Origin: a virus
DNA: 41,458 nt
Virus record (IMG/VR): IMGVR_UViG_3300023223_000229
Span: 1-41,458 of that record
Direction: 5' to 3' (one strand)
Below the pieces are notes generated by a model, which was not told where the DNA came from, ran no database searches, and worked only from the letters and a program-made list of their open reading frames with translations. The translations under genes were made by a program, and so were the position numbers. Positions 6,467-14,573 of the stretch are shown here, in pieces (positions within the stretch are counted from its first letter, which is position 1; each line of letters begins with the position of its first letter).

Positions 6467-7044
6467 ATAAGAAAAGACAAAGAAAAAGATGTAAGCTAGG
6501 ATCTTGCAAAAAGCTTTTTGATCCTGTTAGAGATTTTCAGAAATGCTGTAGCTTTGAACATGACATGGAATTTATTAACGATAAGAATAATCTTAAAAAT
6601 TTAATAGATGAAGGCAAGAAGCGAGGAATTAAAGTAGCTAATAAAAGAAAGAAAGAATTTAGACAAAGTGATAAAAGCTTATTAAAAGAACTTGCTCAAA
6701 AAATTGTTAATACTTATATTCGATTAAGGGATCAAGAGAATCCTTGTTGTTCATGCGGTCATACTGAAGGAAGACAATTTCATGCGGGTCATTATGAAAG
6801 TGCTGGAGGTAATCAGCAGCAAAGATTTTATACTTTAAATATCCATAAACAATGTAGTATTTGTAATAACTATAAATCTGGAAACTTAATACCTTATAGA
6901 TTATTTATGATTGAGAAGTACGGTCTTGAAAAAGTGGAAGCAATTGAAAGTGATCATTCGATAAAGAAATATGATGTTGAATATTTACAGAAATTAATAA
7001 AAGTTTTTAGGAAAAAGATTAAATTATATAAAAAGAGGAGATAA
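6463..7044 (+). CDS. ninG: NinG (Rap) recombination nuclease-like protein
   Basis: A 193-residue protein closely matching the lambda NinG pattern: N-terminal zinc-type cysteines (C10, C15, C28, C29), a basic helical region, PCCSCGHTEG, the FHAGHYESAG motif, IHKQCSICNNYKSGNLIPYR, and a C-terminal helix. NinG is a structure-specific nuclease/recombination accessory with an HNH-like His/Cys core. It completes a recombination set with ERF, exonuclease and NinB-like protein, although it lies in the rightward replication operon. Confidence 0.92.
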   Translation: MNKKRQRKRCKLGSCKKLFDPVRDFQKCCSFEHDMEFINDKNNLKNLIDEGKKRGIKVANKRKKEFRQSDKSLLKELAQKIVNTYIRLRDQENPCCSCGHTEGRQFHAGHYESAGGNQQQRFYTLNIHKQCSICNNYKSGNLIPYRLFMIEKYGLEKVEAIESDHSIKKYDVEYLQKLIKVFRKKIKLYKKRR

Positions 7045-7077
7045 AAAAATAGAAGCGAGGATGAGGACGCTTCTATT
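7043..7077 (-). terminator. Intrinsic terminator for leftward late transcription
   Basis: AATAGAAGCG (7048-7057) pairs perfectly with CGCTTCTATT (7068-7077) around a 10-nt loop. On the minus strand the hairpin is followed by seven T's (7049-7043). It lies beyond the lysis genes and would end the leftward late mRNA, which would then run antisense to the tiny rightward unit. Confidence 0.7.
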
Positions 7078-7144
7078 CCAAAGGATGAACTAAAAAATTC
7101 AAGTCGATGTTTTAAGAAAGACTGAAAGATTATAGCATGATTTT

Positions 7145-7152
7145 GATATAAT
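7145..7152 (+). promoter_or_regulatory. Extended -10 promoter of the tiny transcription unit
   Basis: TGATATAAT (7144-7152) follows T-rich DNA. The predicted start is near 7159, 12 nt before an AGGAGG ribosome site. Confidence 0.55.
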
Positions 7153-7182
7153 TGTATATTAAAACTTAAAAGGAGGATTAAT

Positions 7183-7233
7183 TTGAAAAAGTTACGATTA
7201 CTTGGTTGCTTAATAGATGGCGGAGACATTTAA
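7183..7233 (+). CDS. 16-residue micro-ORF or small RNA unit
   Basis: TTG at 7183 follows AGGAGGATTAAT, the best Shine-Dalgarno in the window, and encodes a 16-residue peptide (MKKLRLLGCLIDGGDI) with a basic start and hydrophobic middle. It has its own promoter (7144-7152) and a classic terminator (7257-7282), giving a transcript of about 120 nt. It may be a micro-protein, a leader peptide or mainly a small RNA. A second AAAGGCGG with GTG at 7242 encodes only four residues. Confidence 0.4.
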   Translation: MKKLRLLGCLIDGGDI

Positions 7234-7256
7234 GAAAGGCGGTGATTTATTTCTAG

Positions 7257-7282
7257 GGGAAGTTTCACAACTTCCCTTTTTT
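7257..7282 (+). terminator. Rho-independent terminator of the tiny unit and replication operon
   Basis: GGGAAGTT (7257-7264) and AACTTCCC (7269-7276) form a perfect 8-bp stem with a TCAC loop, followed by six T's (7277-7282). It faces rightward and overlaps the end of the M15 peptidase gene. Confidence 0.85.
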
Positions 7283-7646
7283 AATATACCCAGAGAACAT
7301 TAGCAGGTTTATTATTATCTTTGTCTGCATGTATAAAAGTCTTAGCAATTCCTACTCTATTAAAACCAGCTTCAAATAAAGATTTAACAATTATCATTCT
7401 ATCTCTTGAATTTGTACAGCTAATATCATAAGCGGTTGATTCAATTATTTCATCTGCAATATGAGAAGAAGTATCTGATCCACCAACTCTCTTATTATGC
7501 TTTTTGCAACTTGCTGCACGATTTATTTTAAAAGGAATTCCTGCATATCTTCTAGCTTCATCAATCATCATTAAAGAATCAGCACTACAATTATTTACAC
7601 CGCATCCGTCTTTACATGAGAATTCTTCTTTCTTGAAAAAATTCAT
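7281..7646 (-). CDS. M15-family peptidase endolysin
   Basis: A 121-residue D-Ala-D-Ala-type carboxypeptidase-like (Peptidase M15_3) endolysin. The pattern EEFSCKDGCG near the start, SCKKHNKRVGGSDTSSH, AYDIS and FIHADKD supplies the likely zinc ligands H62, D74 and H106. Such enzymes cleave peptidoglycan cross-links during lysis. It has no signal peptide, so it needs a holin for release. It is the last gene of the lysis cassette, with ATGA overlap to the outer spanin. Confidence 0.87.
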   Translation of the reverse strand: MNFFKKEEFSCKDGCGVNNCSADSLMMIDEARRYAGIPFKINRAASCKKHNKRVGGSDTSSHIADEIIESTAYDISCTNSRDRMIIVKSLFEAGFNRVGIAKTFIHADKDNNKPANVLWVY

Positions 7647-7900
7647 TTATTATCCTTAGTGAAAGATTCTTTATAATCTTTTATTTGTAATATATAAAAA
7701 TCAATATGCTTTCTTAGTTGAGTGATATATCCCTTGTAAAGTTCCATATCTCTAGGATGAACCCTTATCTCTCTTTCTTTGGGTAATTCGTTTACTTTGA
7801 AATCAAAAGGCTCTGGCTTGATATATACGTATTCAATTCTTGCGCTACAACTTGATAGACTTAAAATCATCAAGATTGATATCAGGATTATTTTCTTCAT
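7643..7900 (-). CDS. Outer-membrane spanin lipoprotein (Rz1-like)
   Basis: An 85-residue protein with a lipoprotein signal: basic start, hydrophobic core, and lipobox LSSC with Cys18 as the predicted lipidated residue. The mature part is short, with prolines and a C-terminal helix. Its start lies 56 nt inside the inner spanin gene in another frame, the classic Rz/Rz1 nesting. Spanins fuse inner and outer membranes, so the host is Gram-negative. Confidence 0.75.
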   Translation of the reverse strand: MKKIILISILMILSLSSCSARIEYVYIKPEPFDFKVNELPKEREIRVHPRDMELYKGYITQLRKHIDFYILQIKDYKESFTKDNK

Positions 7901-8165
7901 ATTCTTTTGCCTCCGCTTCTATCTCGTCTAAACTTATTTCAAAATCTTTTAAAATGATTGATCTTGATTTTTGTTTTGATTCAAAGATGGCTCTTTTGAC
8001 TTCATCTTTTTGAACTTCTTTTCTTACTATGATTTCTTTTTTTAATCTTATAATGTTTTCTTGCTGCTCTTCATTTGAAGACCTTAAATATTTAATATAT
8101 GCCAAGACACCTAAAACTATTGCACCTATAAACATAGAGCTATAACCTTTTATTAAAGCAAACAT
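7845..8165 (-). CDS. Inner-membrane spanin (Rz-like)
   Basis: A 106-residue protein with an N-terminal membrane anchor (about residues 9-26), then a long charged coiled coil (residues 30-95), the architecture of Rz-type i-spanins with N-in, C-out topology. The lipoprotein partner overlaps its 3' end. It follows the holin candidate directly. Confidence 0.72.
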   Translation of the reverse strand: MFALIKGYSSMFIGAIVLGVLAYIKYLRSSNEEQQENIIRLKKEIIVRKEVQKDEVKRAIFESKQKSRSIILKDFEISLDEIEAEAKEYEENNPDINLDDFKSIKL

Positions 8166-8166
8166 A

Positions 8167-8370
8167 TTAACTCATTTTCTTTTTGATTAAATCTGCCACT
8201 ACTTCAAATAATTTTGCTCCAATATCAGAACGTGACATAATCGCTAAAAATGCGACTAATGCTATTAATCCTGTGTTCCAGATAGTATCAGGGTTTTCAC
8301 CTTTAAATACTGTATATCCATAAACAACTATGAATAAAAAAAATGCTATAAAGCTTTTCCAGTTTTTCAT
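8167..8370 (-). CDS. Putative holin
   Basis: A 67-residue protein with two hydrophobic segments (about 7-23 and 33-48) and a basic C-terminus ending KKKMS, typical of two-helix holins. The start at 8370 is chosen because ATG follows AGAGGAG and overlaps the previous stop as TGATG; the GTG codons further upstream lack this. Position between membrane protein genes and the spanins supports the role. The holin identity is inferred from topology and context. Confidence 0.62.
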   Translation of the reverse strand: MKNWKSFIAFFLFIVVYGYTVFKGENPDTIWNTGLIALVAFLAIMSRSDIGAKLFEVVADLIKKKMS

Positions 8371-8597
8371 CACCACTCCTCTTTATCTTCAATTTTATTT
8401 AAAAGTTCTTCGCCTTTAAGTTTGCCCCATTCATCGTTAGATAAGTCTTCTCTTTTTCTGCCCCTCATAGGCTTGGAAGTTCTTCCTGCTCTAACTTTTA
8501 CTCTTGCTCTTTCTATGCCATCAAACACCATAAATATTTCAAATAAGGTGACTATTAAAATTAAAATAACTACTGGATAAAAAACATAGGGTTTCAT
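8370..8597 (-). CDS. Small membrane protein of the lysis cassette
   Basis: A 75-residue protein with one N-terminal membrane segment (residues 5-25) and a basic, then acidic, cytoplasmic tail. The start at 8597 overlaps the preceding stop as ATGA; a longer open frame reaches 8672. It could be an antiholin or a second holin, based on position only. Confidence 0.55.
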   Translation of the reverse strand: MKPYVFYPVVILILIVTLFEIFMVFDGIERARVKVRAGRTSKPMRGRKREDLSNDEWGKLKGEELLNKIEDKEEW

Positions 8598-8977
8598 TTT
8601 AATACCAAGTTGTATATTGCAATTGCCATAAACACTACCATTGCAAAAAGCTTTGAAAAAATAAATTTCCATGCATAATCCAAAGATGTTTTTATTGGAT
8701 TAATATGTTCTGTTTTGATTTCTTGGATTTCTTTGTCTATTGTTTTTTCTATTTTGTCTAATCTTTTATGAACGGTAACGTTATTATGGTTTATTTTATC
8801 ATCCATGTTATTCATTTTTTCTAGTAAGACTTTTTGCTCGTGCTGTGAAATATTTATTTCTTTTACATCTTTAGACATTGCTTTCATAGTGCTAGACATA
8901 AAAGTGATAGCATCGGTAAGCTTGATGTTTATCTCCTCTTGTCTAGTAATGTGAATAGTCACAGCTTCATCCGTCAA
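8594..8977 (-). CDS. Coiled-coil protein with C-terminal membrane anchor
   Basis: A 127-residue protein starting at TTG after AAAGGAAAGATT. Residues 35-95 are a coiled coil and residues 105-125 a C-terminal membrane helix. The layout resembles XhlA-type lysis-accessory proteins (coiled coil plus terminal TM), which assist holin activity. First gene of the lysis cassette; a weak promoter element lies at 9013-9021. Confidence 0.55.
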   Translation of the reverse strand: MTDEAVTIHITRQEEINIKLTDAITFMSSTMKAMSKDVKEINISQHEQKVLLEKMNNMDDKINHNNVTVHKRLDKIEKTIDKEIQEIKTEHINPIKTSLDYAWKFIFSKLFAMVVFMAIAIYNLVLK

Positions 8978-9012
8978 AATCTTTCCTTTTCCCTCATGGC
9001 TATTTTGTTATT

Positions 9013-9021
9013 ATTGTAGCA
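9013..9021 (-). promoter_or_regulatory. Leftward -10-like element before the lysis cassette
   Basis: Minus strand TGCTACAAT, one base off TGnTATAAT, 36 bp before the first lysis gene. It overlaps a 7-bp inverted repeat (AGCATAA 9018-9024, TTATGCT 9031-9037) at the end of the upstream gene. Confidence 0.4.
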
Positions 9022-9030
9022 TAAAAGTTA

Positions 9031-9354
9031 TTATGCTCCTTGTACTACAATATCCCAATCTGCAGCAGTCCATCCTGTGCCTGTATCTTTGTTGGCTTTC
9101 CATATTGAACCGTCTTTTGTGCATTGCTCGCCGATACAATAACCGATATCTACATTGTAAGTTATATTAATTTTATTTATCGCTGGTGCTTGTGCTGCAA
9201 GCCCTAGGTCAATTAAGGAATTCATGTTTCCAGTAGTTAGTCTGGCGTGTGAATCAATCACTTCCCCATTTTTTAAAACAACAGGAAGTCCATCTATTCC
9301 ACTTACAGGAAGAGTCCAATCTTGTAACATTCTTATATGTTCGTAATCTTCCAT
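9031..9354 (-). CDS. Tail-fibre-associated protein with carbohydrate-binding-like C-terminus
   Basis: A 107-residue protein. The N-terminal half contains GLPVVLKNGEVIDSHARL. Residues 62-107 (ITYNVDIGYCIGEQCTKDG, then IWKANKDTGTGWTAADW) resemble the short aromatic W-x-x-x-x-Y-x-x-G modules of chitin/carbohydrate-binding domains. A similar module is present in the tail fibre two genes upstream. Likely a virion tip or fibre accessory. Confidence 0.45.
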   Translation of the reverse strand: MEDYEHIRMLQDWTLPVSGIDGLPVVLKNGEVIDSHARLTTGNMNSLIDLGLAAQAPAINKINITYNVDIGYCIGEQCTKDGSIWKANKDTGTGWTAADWDIVVQGA

Positions 9355-9355
9355 T

Positions 9356-9832
9356 TTATGCTCCTAATATTTCTATAAGTTTATCATCAATTGCTTTGTT
9401 TGCTTTTGAGATTGCTTCTGTAAAGTCTGACATTGGAACATCTATATAAGTATCCCAATCTTCAACCCATAAAGGCTCTAGTTTTGATGCACCTTCTCCA
9501 TGAGTTTTAATAATCCAAATCATTAAATTCTTAGGACTTGCTAAAAATGTACTTCCAGAATCAACTGTCACTTGTAAAGTTTCTTTGAATGTGTCAAAAT
9601 CATCCCATTTTTTAGATTCTATTTCTTCATCAATTTCCTGTTGTGTTCTAAAATCAAAAGTTTCAAAAGATATATTATCCCCATTAATTACAATTTTATT
9701 AAACTTTTGCGATTCTAATAATTGAACACGAGATACTTCTTGTGTAATTCCTTGATTTTGTGATTTTGTGTCACTAGTCAAAAAGCCTAATATTTCGTTA
9801 TTGGAGTCATCGTAATCTATAAAATATTTCAT
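9356..9832 (-). CDS. DUF4376-like tail fibre assembly protein
   Basis: A 158-residue protein whose C-terminal half (VTVDSGSTFLASPKNL, W-V-E-D-WDTYIDVPMSDFTEAI) matches the DUF4376/tail-fibre-assembly pattern: a short strand pair, then W-x-x-x-D-N/T-x-x-x-V and a helix. Such proteins chaperone or cap fibres and are encoded just downstream of the fibre gene, as here. Good ribosome site AAAAGGAAAATT. Confidence 0.5.
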   Translation of the reverse strand: MKYFIDYDDSNNEILGFLTSDTKSQNQGITQEVSRVQLLESQKFNKIVINGDNISFETFDFRTQQEIDEEIESKKWDDFDTFKETLQVTVDSGSTFLASPKNLMIWIIKTHGEGASKLEPLWVEDWDTYIDVPMSDFTEAISKANKAIDDKLIEILGA

Positions 9833-9842
9833 AATTTTCCTT

Positions 9843-10805
9843 TTATCTTAATTCTGACCATGCGGATATTGAGCTCACAACACCCCCAGAAGCTTCTATT
9901 TTGTAACTACTATTTTTTGTTACGATTTCTGCAATCCCTGCTGTATCACCAGCTATCCCTATGGCTGTACTAAAATATACAAATCTTCCGCCTATTGTTA
10001 TTCTTAAGGCATTACTAACTATGCTTATATTGCCACTCATTGAAACTTTCATTCCTCTCCCTGTAGGGTTTGTGAATAAAGTATTTACACTTCTTATTGA
10101 TTTTACATCAACCCACCCACGTCCTAGGTCAAAAGGTGCGTTAAACCATTTAGCTAGTAGTGCAACCGTCACTCCTGCTGTACTAATTTCACTTATTAAT
10201 GCCTTTTCTGCAAAGTCTGGTGTTGTCCGTAACTTTCCTGCATGTGCTTCGTTAACAATAATATTATCATTATCTGTAATTACTTCAACTGTATAATCCT
10301 GGTCGTTTGATACTGAATTTGTAACTGTAATTACATCACCAATTTCTAATCCAATATTTCCTATATTTATTAAATTAATATTATTAGTTGCATTTGTAAA
10401 TGTTGCCGTACCTGTAATCGTTGCGGTAAATGTTATTTGCTTCCAGTTTACATCATCACCTATTGGATCATTTCCAGTTTGTGCAATCTTTGCTCTATAT
10501 AAATTTCCATCACTTCCTGACACCCATCCATTAACAGGATAATTAACATTAGTATTCCACTCCGCAACACCTCTTTCATAAAGATATTTCATTAGTTTAG
10601 ACATAGTAAAAGCATAAGCGTTAAATTGTTCTTTAGTTGGAAAATCATTAACGCCTAAAAAGAACCATCCTCTTTCTGCTTCTGCAGTACTTAATAATTC
10701 ATTTATATCCGTACTGTCTGTTGAATTTCCGAATTCTTTAATTTCTCCAGCAAGTGCATTTTCCCCAAATATAGGAACGTCTTTATTTATTCTTATTTCT
10801 GCCAT
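9843..10805 (-). CDS. Putative tail fibre / receptor-binding protein
   Basis: A 320-residue protein with an acidic-aromatic N-terminus, a carbohydrate-binding-like module near residues 80-125 (WNTNVNYPVNGWVSG, YRAKIAQTGNDP), then repetitive beta-rich Thr/Asn/Ile/Val sequence and a Gly/Ser-rich C-terminus, as in tail fibre tips. It is the last large structural gene after the baseplate block, where host-range proteins are normally encoded. Confidence 0.62.
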   Translation of the reverse strand: MAEIRINKDVPIFGENALAGEIKEFGNSTDSTDINELLSTAEAERGWFFLGVNDFPTKEQFNAYAFTMSKLMKYLYERGVAEWNTNVNYPVNGWVSGSDGNLYRAKIAQTGNDPIGDDVNWKQITFTATITGTATFTNATNNINLINIGNIGLEIGDVITVTNSVSNDQDYTVEVITDNDNIIVNEAHAGKLRTTPDFAEKALISEISTAGVTVALLAKWFNAPFDLGRGWVDVKSIRSVNTLFTNPTGRGMKVSMSGNISIVSNALRITIGGRFVYFSTAIGIAGDTAGIAEIVTKNSSYKIEASGGVVSSISAWSELR

Positions 10806-10828
10806 GAGTAACCTTTCTTTTTATTTAT

Positions 10829-10834
10829 ATTATA
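10829..10834 (-). promoter_or_regulatory. Leftward promoter -10 before the tail fibre
   Basis: Minus strand CGGTATAAT lies inside the 3' end of the upstream baseplate gene, about 25 bp before the fibre start, and could boost fibre expression. Confidence 0.4.
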
Positions 10835-11495
10835 CCGTTATAAATTGTGCTATTACACCTTCATTAAATGTTTTAGCGTTTGGATTATCTACAAATCCAA
10901 ACGTATTTAGTCCTATTGATTTATATCCTATTCCAACTGTTGCAGGACGCGGAACTAAATCTAAAGCATTTACAAAAGTCAATAAAGAAGTATCAACAGT
11001 GTCTTCAATCATTACCGTAAAGTTCATGTTAAACCCATCAACTGCATAAGCTCCACCATCAAATAAGAAGTTTAAAGCTTCATTTGTTGATATTTTTTCA
11101 TTACTTGCAATGGTATTTGATGCAAAATTTTTAGACACTTTTGCTTTTAAAAACTTTCTGTAATCTGTGTCATTTAATTCTAAGTCAGTAAAAGAAGCTT
11201 GTGTTACATCCAAAATAGGAGCTTTATTAAATGTTTCAGCATTGGGATTTCCTGCAAAACCAAAGTAAATCTTAGGAACTATAAAAGGAACAGTCCTGCT
11301 TAATCCAATAATTCTACCAAGGATGTCAAGTTGCGCCCCAATCGCTAAGTCTAAATCAAAAGCATCATTAAAGACCTCTATTAAATCAGCAGAAGCTAAA
11401 CCATCTTTAATCAACGCTTCGATAGTTGCCTTTGCTTTTGGCTTATCACTGTATTGTAAGATTATTAGATTTAAGTATATTTCCTTTAAAGTCAT
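10830..11495 (-). CDS. DUF2612 baseplate protein
   Basis: A 221-residue protein of the DUF2612 family, which occupies the P2 gpI-like position after baseplate J. Signature stretches are LDLAIGAQLDILGRIIGLSR, the repeated FGFAGNPNAETFN / FGFVDNPNAKTFN, and DTDYRKFLKAKV. It probably links the baseplate wedge to the fibre. Two near-identical GxxxNPNAxTFN segments (about residues 79-90 and 201-212) suggest an internal duplication. Confidence 0.75.
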   Translation of the reverse strand: MTLKEIYLNLIILQYSDKPKAKATIEALIKDGLASADLIEVFNDAFDLDLAIGAQLDILGRIIGLSRTVPFIVPKIYFGFAGNPNAETFNKAPILDVTQASFTDLELNDTDYRKFLKAKVSKNFASNTIASNEKISTNEALNFLFDGGAYAVDGFNMNFTVMIEDTVDTSLLTFVNALDLVPRPATVGIGYKSIGLNTFGFVDNPNAKTFNEGVIAQFITV

Positions 11496-11496
11496 T

Positions 11497-12678
11497 TTAC
11501 GCCACCGTTATATTAATATTCGCATCTGTTATTACAAATTTAGCAGCAGCAGCAGCCTCTAATATTACTGGTTCAAATGTAATGTTATCATCACTTAATT
11601 CCAAAGCCGAAGCAGTGAAGTTTGTTCCTCCAGCATATACGTTCGCATATAGATCCGTAACAATTCCATCTTCATTAATACTATAAATTCTTTGTATTAA
11701 TGAGTTTTTAACGGCTTGCTCATCAATAACATCTGTTGGCTGTCTTCTTGTAAGAGTTACATTAATGAAAATATTTATTAAATCAGGTCTGTCAAATTTA
11801 ACCTCATTGTTTACGACTCTTATGCTTCCATTTGGCTTTGTAATATTTTCCGAAAAGTTAGCTGTTGCACTTCCTTTAAATCCTGCTCCTAGTGTTTTCT
11901 GCTTTGCAAGTACTTCCGCTATGTCTGCATCTGTTCCGCCCTCTACGATAGCCCAGATAGTCCTAGCTGTTAAAGGTAGTACTGTATTATCAATATCTGT
12001 ATCATTCTCGTAAACTATAGCATCAACAACATTATCGACATCATTAAAAAGACTTCCTAAAATTGAACCAATAGAACTTTTTGCAGGTTTTTCTACAGAT
12101 TTGTTTCTTCTTACTCTTGCTTCTGGGTCTGTTTCTTCATCTAGCCCAATAGTAGCAGCAAGTGGATTTGTTACCGTATCAACTCCAATAATAATAGTTA
12201 CGGGTGCTGTAATTGTTCCTGTTTGTGCTTCTACTGCTCCAAAGTTCTCAGCGATAAAACTTACGGATTGAGTTCCAGCGGTTGCTATTAAAGTCTCTAC
12301 ATCAATAACCCAGTTTTGGCTTAAATTATCTGCTATGGTATAACCAGCTGTAAGAGTAATATTATTTTCTAAAGTTGTTATGTCTAAGTTGACAGTTGAT
12401 TTTGTTGCAGGATTTGGAGTAAGTCCTGCTAATTTCATAATAGAAGATAAAGATACTCCTTGTGCTGTATCTGGGTCACGTGAGTCATAAACTTGTGCGA
12501 CTGCTTCTTGGATATCAATATCTAGCTTAGAGTGAATTCCTATCATTTGGCCGTCTGGAGTGTCTTGATCTAAATTAATATCATCCCCATAAATTACTTT
12601 CATTTCAGTATTTAACTCTTCTATTCTCTGGTCTAATGTATCAATATTAATACCTGTTGAATCTATATTAATTGCCAT
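11497..12678 (-). CDS. Baseplate J-like protein
   Basis: A 393-residue baseplate wedge protein of the J/gp47 family: N-terminal DTPDGQMIGIHSKLDIDI and SRDPDTAQGVSLSSIMKLAGL (where families show G-x-x-LD-x-x-A), a central beta region, then GLDEETDPEARVRRNKS. The start at 12678 follows AGAGGAGG; an open frame extends to 12732 without a site. It overlaps the gp25-like gene by 11 nt. Confidence 0.88.
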   Translation of the reverse strand: MAINIDSTGINIDTLDQRIEELNTEMKVIYGDDINLDQDTPDGQMIGIHSKLDIDIQEAVAQVYDSRDPDTAQGVSLSSIMKLAGLTPNPATKSTVNLDITTLENNITLTAGYTIADNLSQNWVIDVETLIATAGTQSVSFIAENFGAVEAQTGTITAPVTIIIGVDTVTNPLAATIGLDEETDPEARVRRNKSVEKPAKSSIGSILGSLFNDVDNVVDAIVYENDTDIDNTVLPLTARTIWAIVEGGTDADIAEVLAKQKTLGAGFKGSATANFSENITKPNGSIRVVNNEVKFDRPDLINIFINVTLTRRQPTDVIDEQAVKNSLIQRIYSINEDGIVTDLYANVYAGGTNFTASALELSDDNITFEPVILEAAAAAKFVITDANINITVA

Positions 12679-13033
12679 TAAGTAATACCTCCTCTGTAAA
12701 TTGTTTATTATATATAGTAGTGAATTGTACAATTATCTGTAAATTTCTATTCTTTTCGTCTAAAACTTCTATGTTATCGACTGATACTACACCGTCTGTA
12801 TTTAATGTGGTTACTTTTACGTTCTCGACAATTGTATTCTTATTATTCTTTTGACCTAAGATATTAAACCAGTCTATATTTGCATCTTCATCAAATAGCC
12901 AATCGAATTTAAATGACTGTAATCTGGTCTTTACGTTTTGTTTTATTGCATTGTCTTTGGTTTGATATACAGCTCTGCTTTGTCCGAATTTAAAATCTAA
13001 GTTTTCATCAAGACCTCTTACGGTGATTGCCAA
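12668..13033 (-). CDS. Baseplate wedge protein, gp25/W-like
   Basis: A 121-residue protein with the family pattern LDFKFGQSRAVYQTKDNAIKQ, LQSFKFDWLFDEDANID and a C-terminal strand (NRNLQIIVQFTTI). gp25/W proteins connect the sheath base to the wedge. It starts at TTG after an AAAGG site. Its location just upstream of baseplate J fits. Confidence 0.68.
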   Translation of the reverse strand: MAITVRGLDENLDFKFGQSRAVYQTKDNAIKQNVKTRLQSFKFDWLFDEDANIDWFNILGQKNNKNTIVENVKVTTLNTDGVVSVDNIEVLDEKNRNLQIIVQFTTIYNKQFTEEVLLNGN

Positions 13034-13054
13034 AATAGAGCCTTTTTTGTTTTA

Positions 13055-13063
13055 ATTATATCA
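13055..13063 (-). promoter_or_regulatory. Leftward promoter (TGATATAAT) before the gp25-like gene
   Basis: A perfect TGnTATAAT on the minus strand in the 38-bp gap between the spike and gp25-like genes. Confidence 0.6.
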
Positions 13064-13071
13064 TATATAAC

Positions 13072-13713
13072 TTATGCTATGTTTGTAACTATCCCATTAG
13101 TTATGGTTAAAGTTCCACTTGTAAAATTTCCAGATACTCCCTCTTGACCGTTTACATTTAAAGTGTCACTTGTCAACTTTCCATCTGTTGTTATATTCCC
13201 AGTGTTTTCAAGGTTTCCTATTAATGTAAATTCTCCTGTTTGTTCTCTATCTCCAGTATGAAAATAATCTCCCACCTGGTTGACATCTCCATTCATTAAT
13301 ATTCTTCCATCAATAGGTACTTGAATTGGATTCTTAGTATTGTTAAGTCCAACTTCTGCAATAGTATTTGAGTAGTCGTGTATTTGATATTCTCTAGGTA
13401 CTTTGTAGTTTTCTCCTAGCCACCAGTTATCGAAATCTCTTTCGCATACATGAAGCAAACAATAATCCCCAACGGCTAAAGGCATGATTATAAAACTTGT
13501 TCCACCTTGAATAGTCTTAAAAGGCACGTTTATAAACTCTGGAAGTCTTACGCTTCTTCCATCTACACTTGCATTTATAACAGGCAAAACATTTATTGTA
13601 TTTCCGTTTATCTTGCTAATCCTTCCAATTGTAGTCGTTCTAATATTTAAGATTCTTTCATTGATTAATGTTTGAATTAAGTCTTGTAATTCTGTATCGT
13701 TTAAAACTGCCAT
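13072..13713 (-). CDS. Baseplate spike / gp138-N-like protein
   Basis: A 213-residue protein. Residues 1-110 resemble the Gp138 N-terminal OB-fold domain (GRISKINGNTINVLPVI, then VGDYCLLHVCERDFDNWWLG). The C-terminal part consists of short GNxxxTGxxT-type beta repeats, as in trimeric membrane-piercing spikes. It follows the hub protein with a TAATG overlap. Confidence 0.75.
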   Translation of the reverse strand: MAVLNDTELQDLIQTLINERILNIRTTTIGRISKINGNTINVLPVINASVDGRSVRLPEFINVPFKTIQGGTSFIIMPLAVGDYCLLHVCERDFDNWWLGENYKVPREYQIHDYSNTIAEVGLNNTKNPIQVPIDGRILMNGDVNQVGDYFHTGDREQTGEFTLIGNLENTGNITTDGKLTSDTLNVNGQEGVSGNFTSGTLTITNGIVTNIA

Positions 13714-14573
13714 TATTTTTTCACCTCAAAATTAGTATTAGACCTAAGCGTTAAAGTTTGTTTCCAATCTTCGCCCCTTGTATCGCCTTTGTATTTAATT
13801 GTATCTACTGTGTATAATCCGTTTAGATTCTCAGCTTCTATTGATGATAACTGCACAAGTCCTCTAAGCCTCACTATGGGGTTAAAAAGTGTAATGGCTT
13901 CTACAAATGTATTCGCACGAGTAGGAACTCCTAGCATCCCAGTACTTGCACTTATTACTACTGCAATATCATCTAGGATTTGATTATCTTTTAATATATA
14001 TAACTTTTCATCATCAATAAACCAGTTCGCATCTGTTCCAACTTCTGCATTTATAATATCAAACGTTGCACCAAAAAGAATCTTAGCTCTTGGAAATTCA
14101 ATTCCTTTTAAATCAATAACACCCTTTTTAGTATTTGGCATATCTTCTAAAAGTTGGTCTATTACTACATCTTGTCTTGTAACTGTTTTACTTGTGAAAG
14201 AATTTTTATAGTCAAATCCTCCAGAGTCACATATAATATTAGTAATATAATCATTGTCTTTCTTCTCAGTAAACGCTTGAAATATATCGCCTTGAAAAAC
14301 TGTACTTTTTTGAGAGTTGTTATATCCTATATTTAAGATAACTTGAAAGTAATCCATTCGATTTTCTTTATCTTTAAATATTCTATCACGCTTTGTTTTT
14401 TCAAGGTTATAAATTTGTAAGTTTAATTTATTTATTCCTTGTGCTGTTGCTGATTTTTCCCCTTCAAATATAATTCTAAGAGGTTCGATGTTTACACCCT
14501 CTGGATTTATTTCTATTAAATCGTTTTCTGAGAATCTAATTATAAGTGAGTAGGTTCTTCCAAGTCTTGACAT
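13713..14573 (-). CDS. Baseplate hub protein
   Basis: A 286-residue protein equivalent in place and size to gp27/gpD-type hubs: SRLGRTYSLIIRF at the start, a conserved LNLQIYNL segment, ICDSGGFDYKNSF in the middle, and a C-terminal VQLSSIEAENLNGLYTVDTIKYKGDTRGEDW, which recurs in phage hub proteins. Expressed from divergent module A. Confidence 0.65.
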   Translation of the reverse strand: MSRLGRTYSLIIRFSENDLIEINPEGVNIEPLRIIFEGEKSATAQGINKLNLQIYNLEKTKRDRIFKDKENRMDYFQVILNIGYNNSQKSTVFQGDIFQAFTEKKDNDYITNIICDSGGFDYKNSFTSKTVTRQDVVIDQLLEDMPNTKKGVIDLKGIEFPRAKILFGATFDIINAEVGTDANWFIDDEKLYILKDNQILDDIAVVISASTGMLGVPTRANTFVEAITLFNPIVRLRGLVQLSSIEAENLNGLYTVDTIKYKGDTRGEDWKQTLTLRSNTNFEVKK

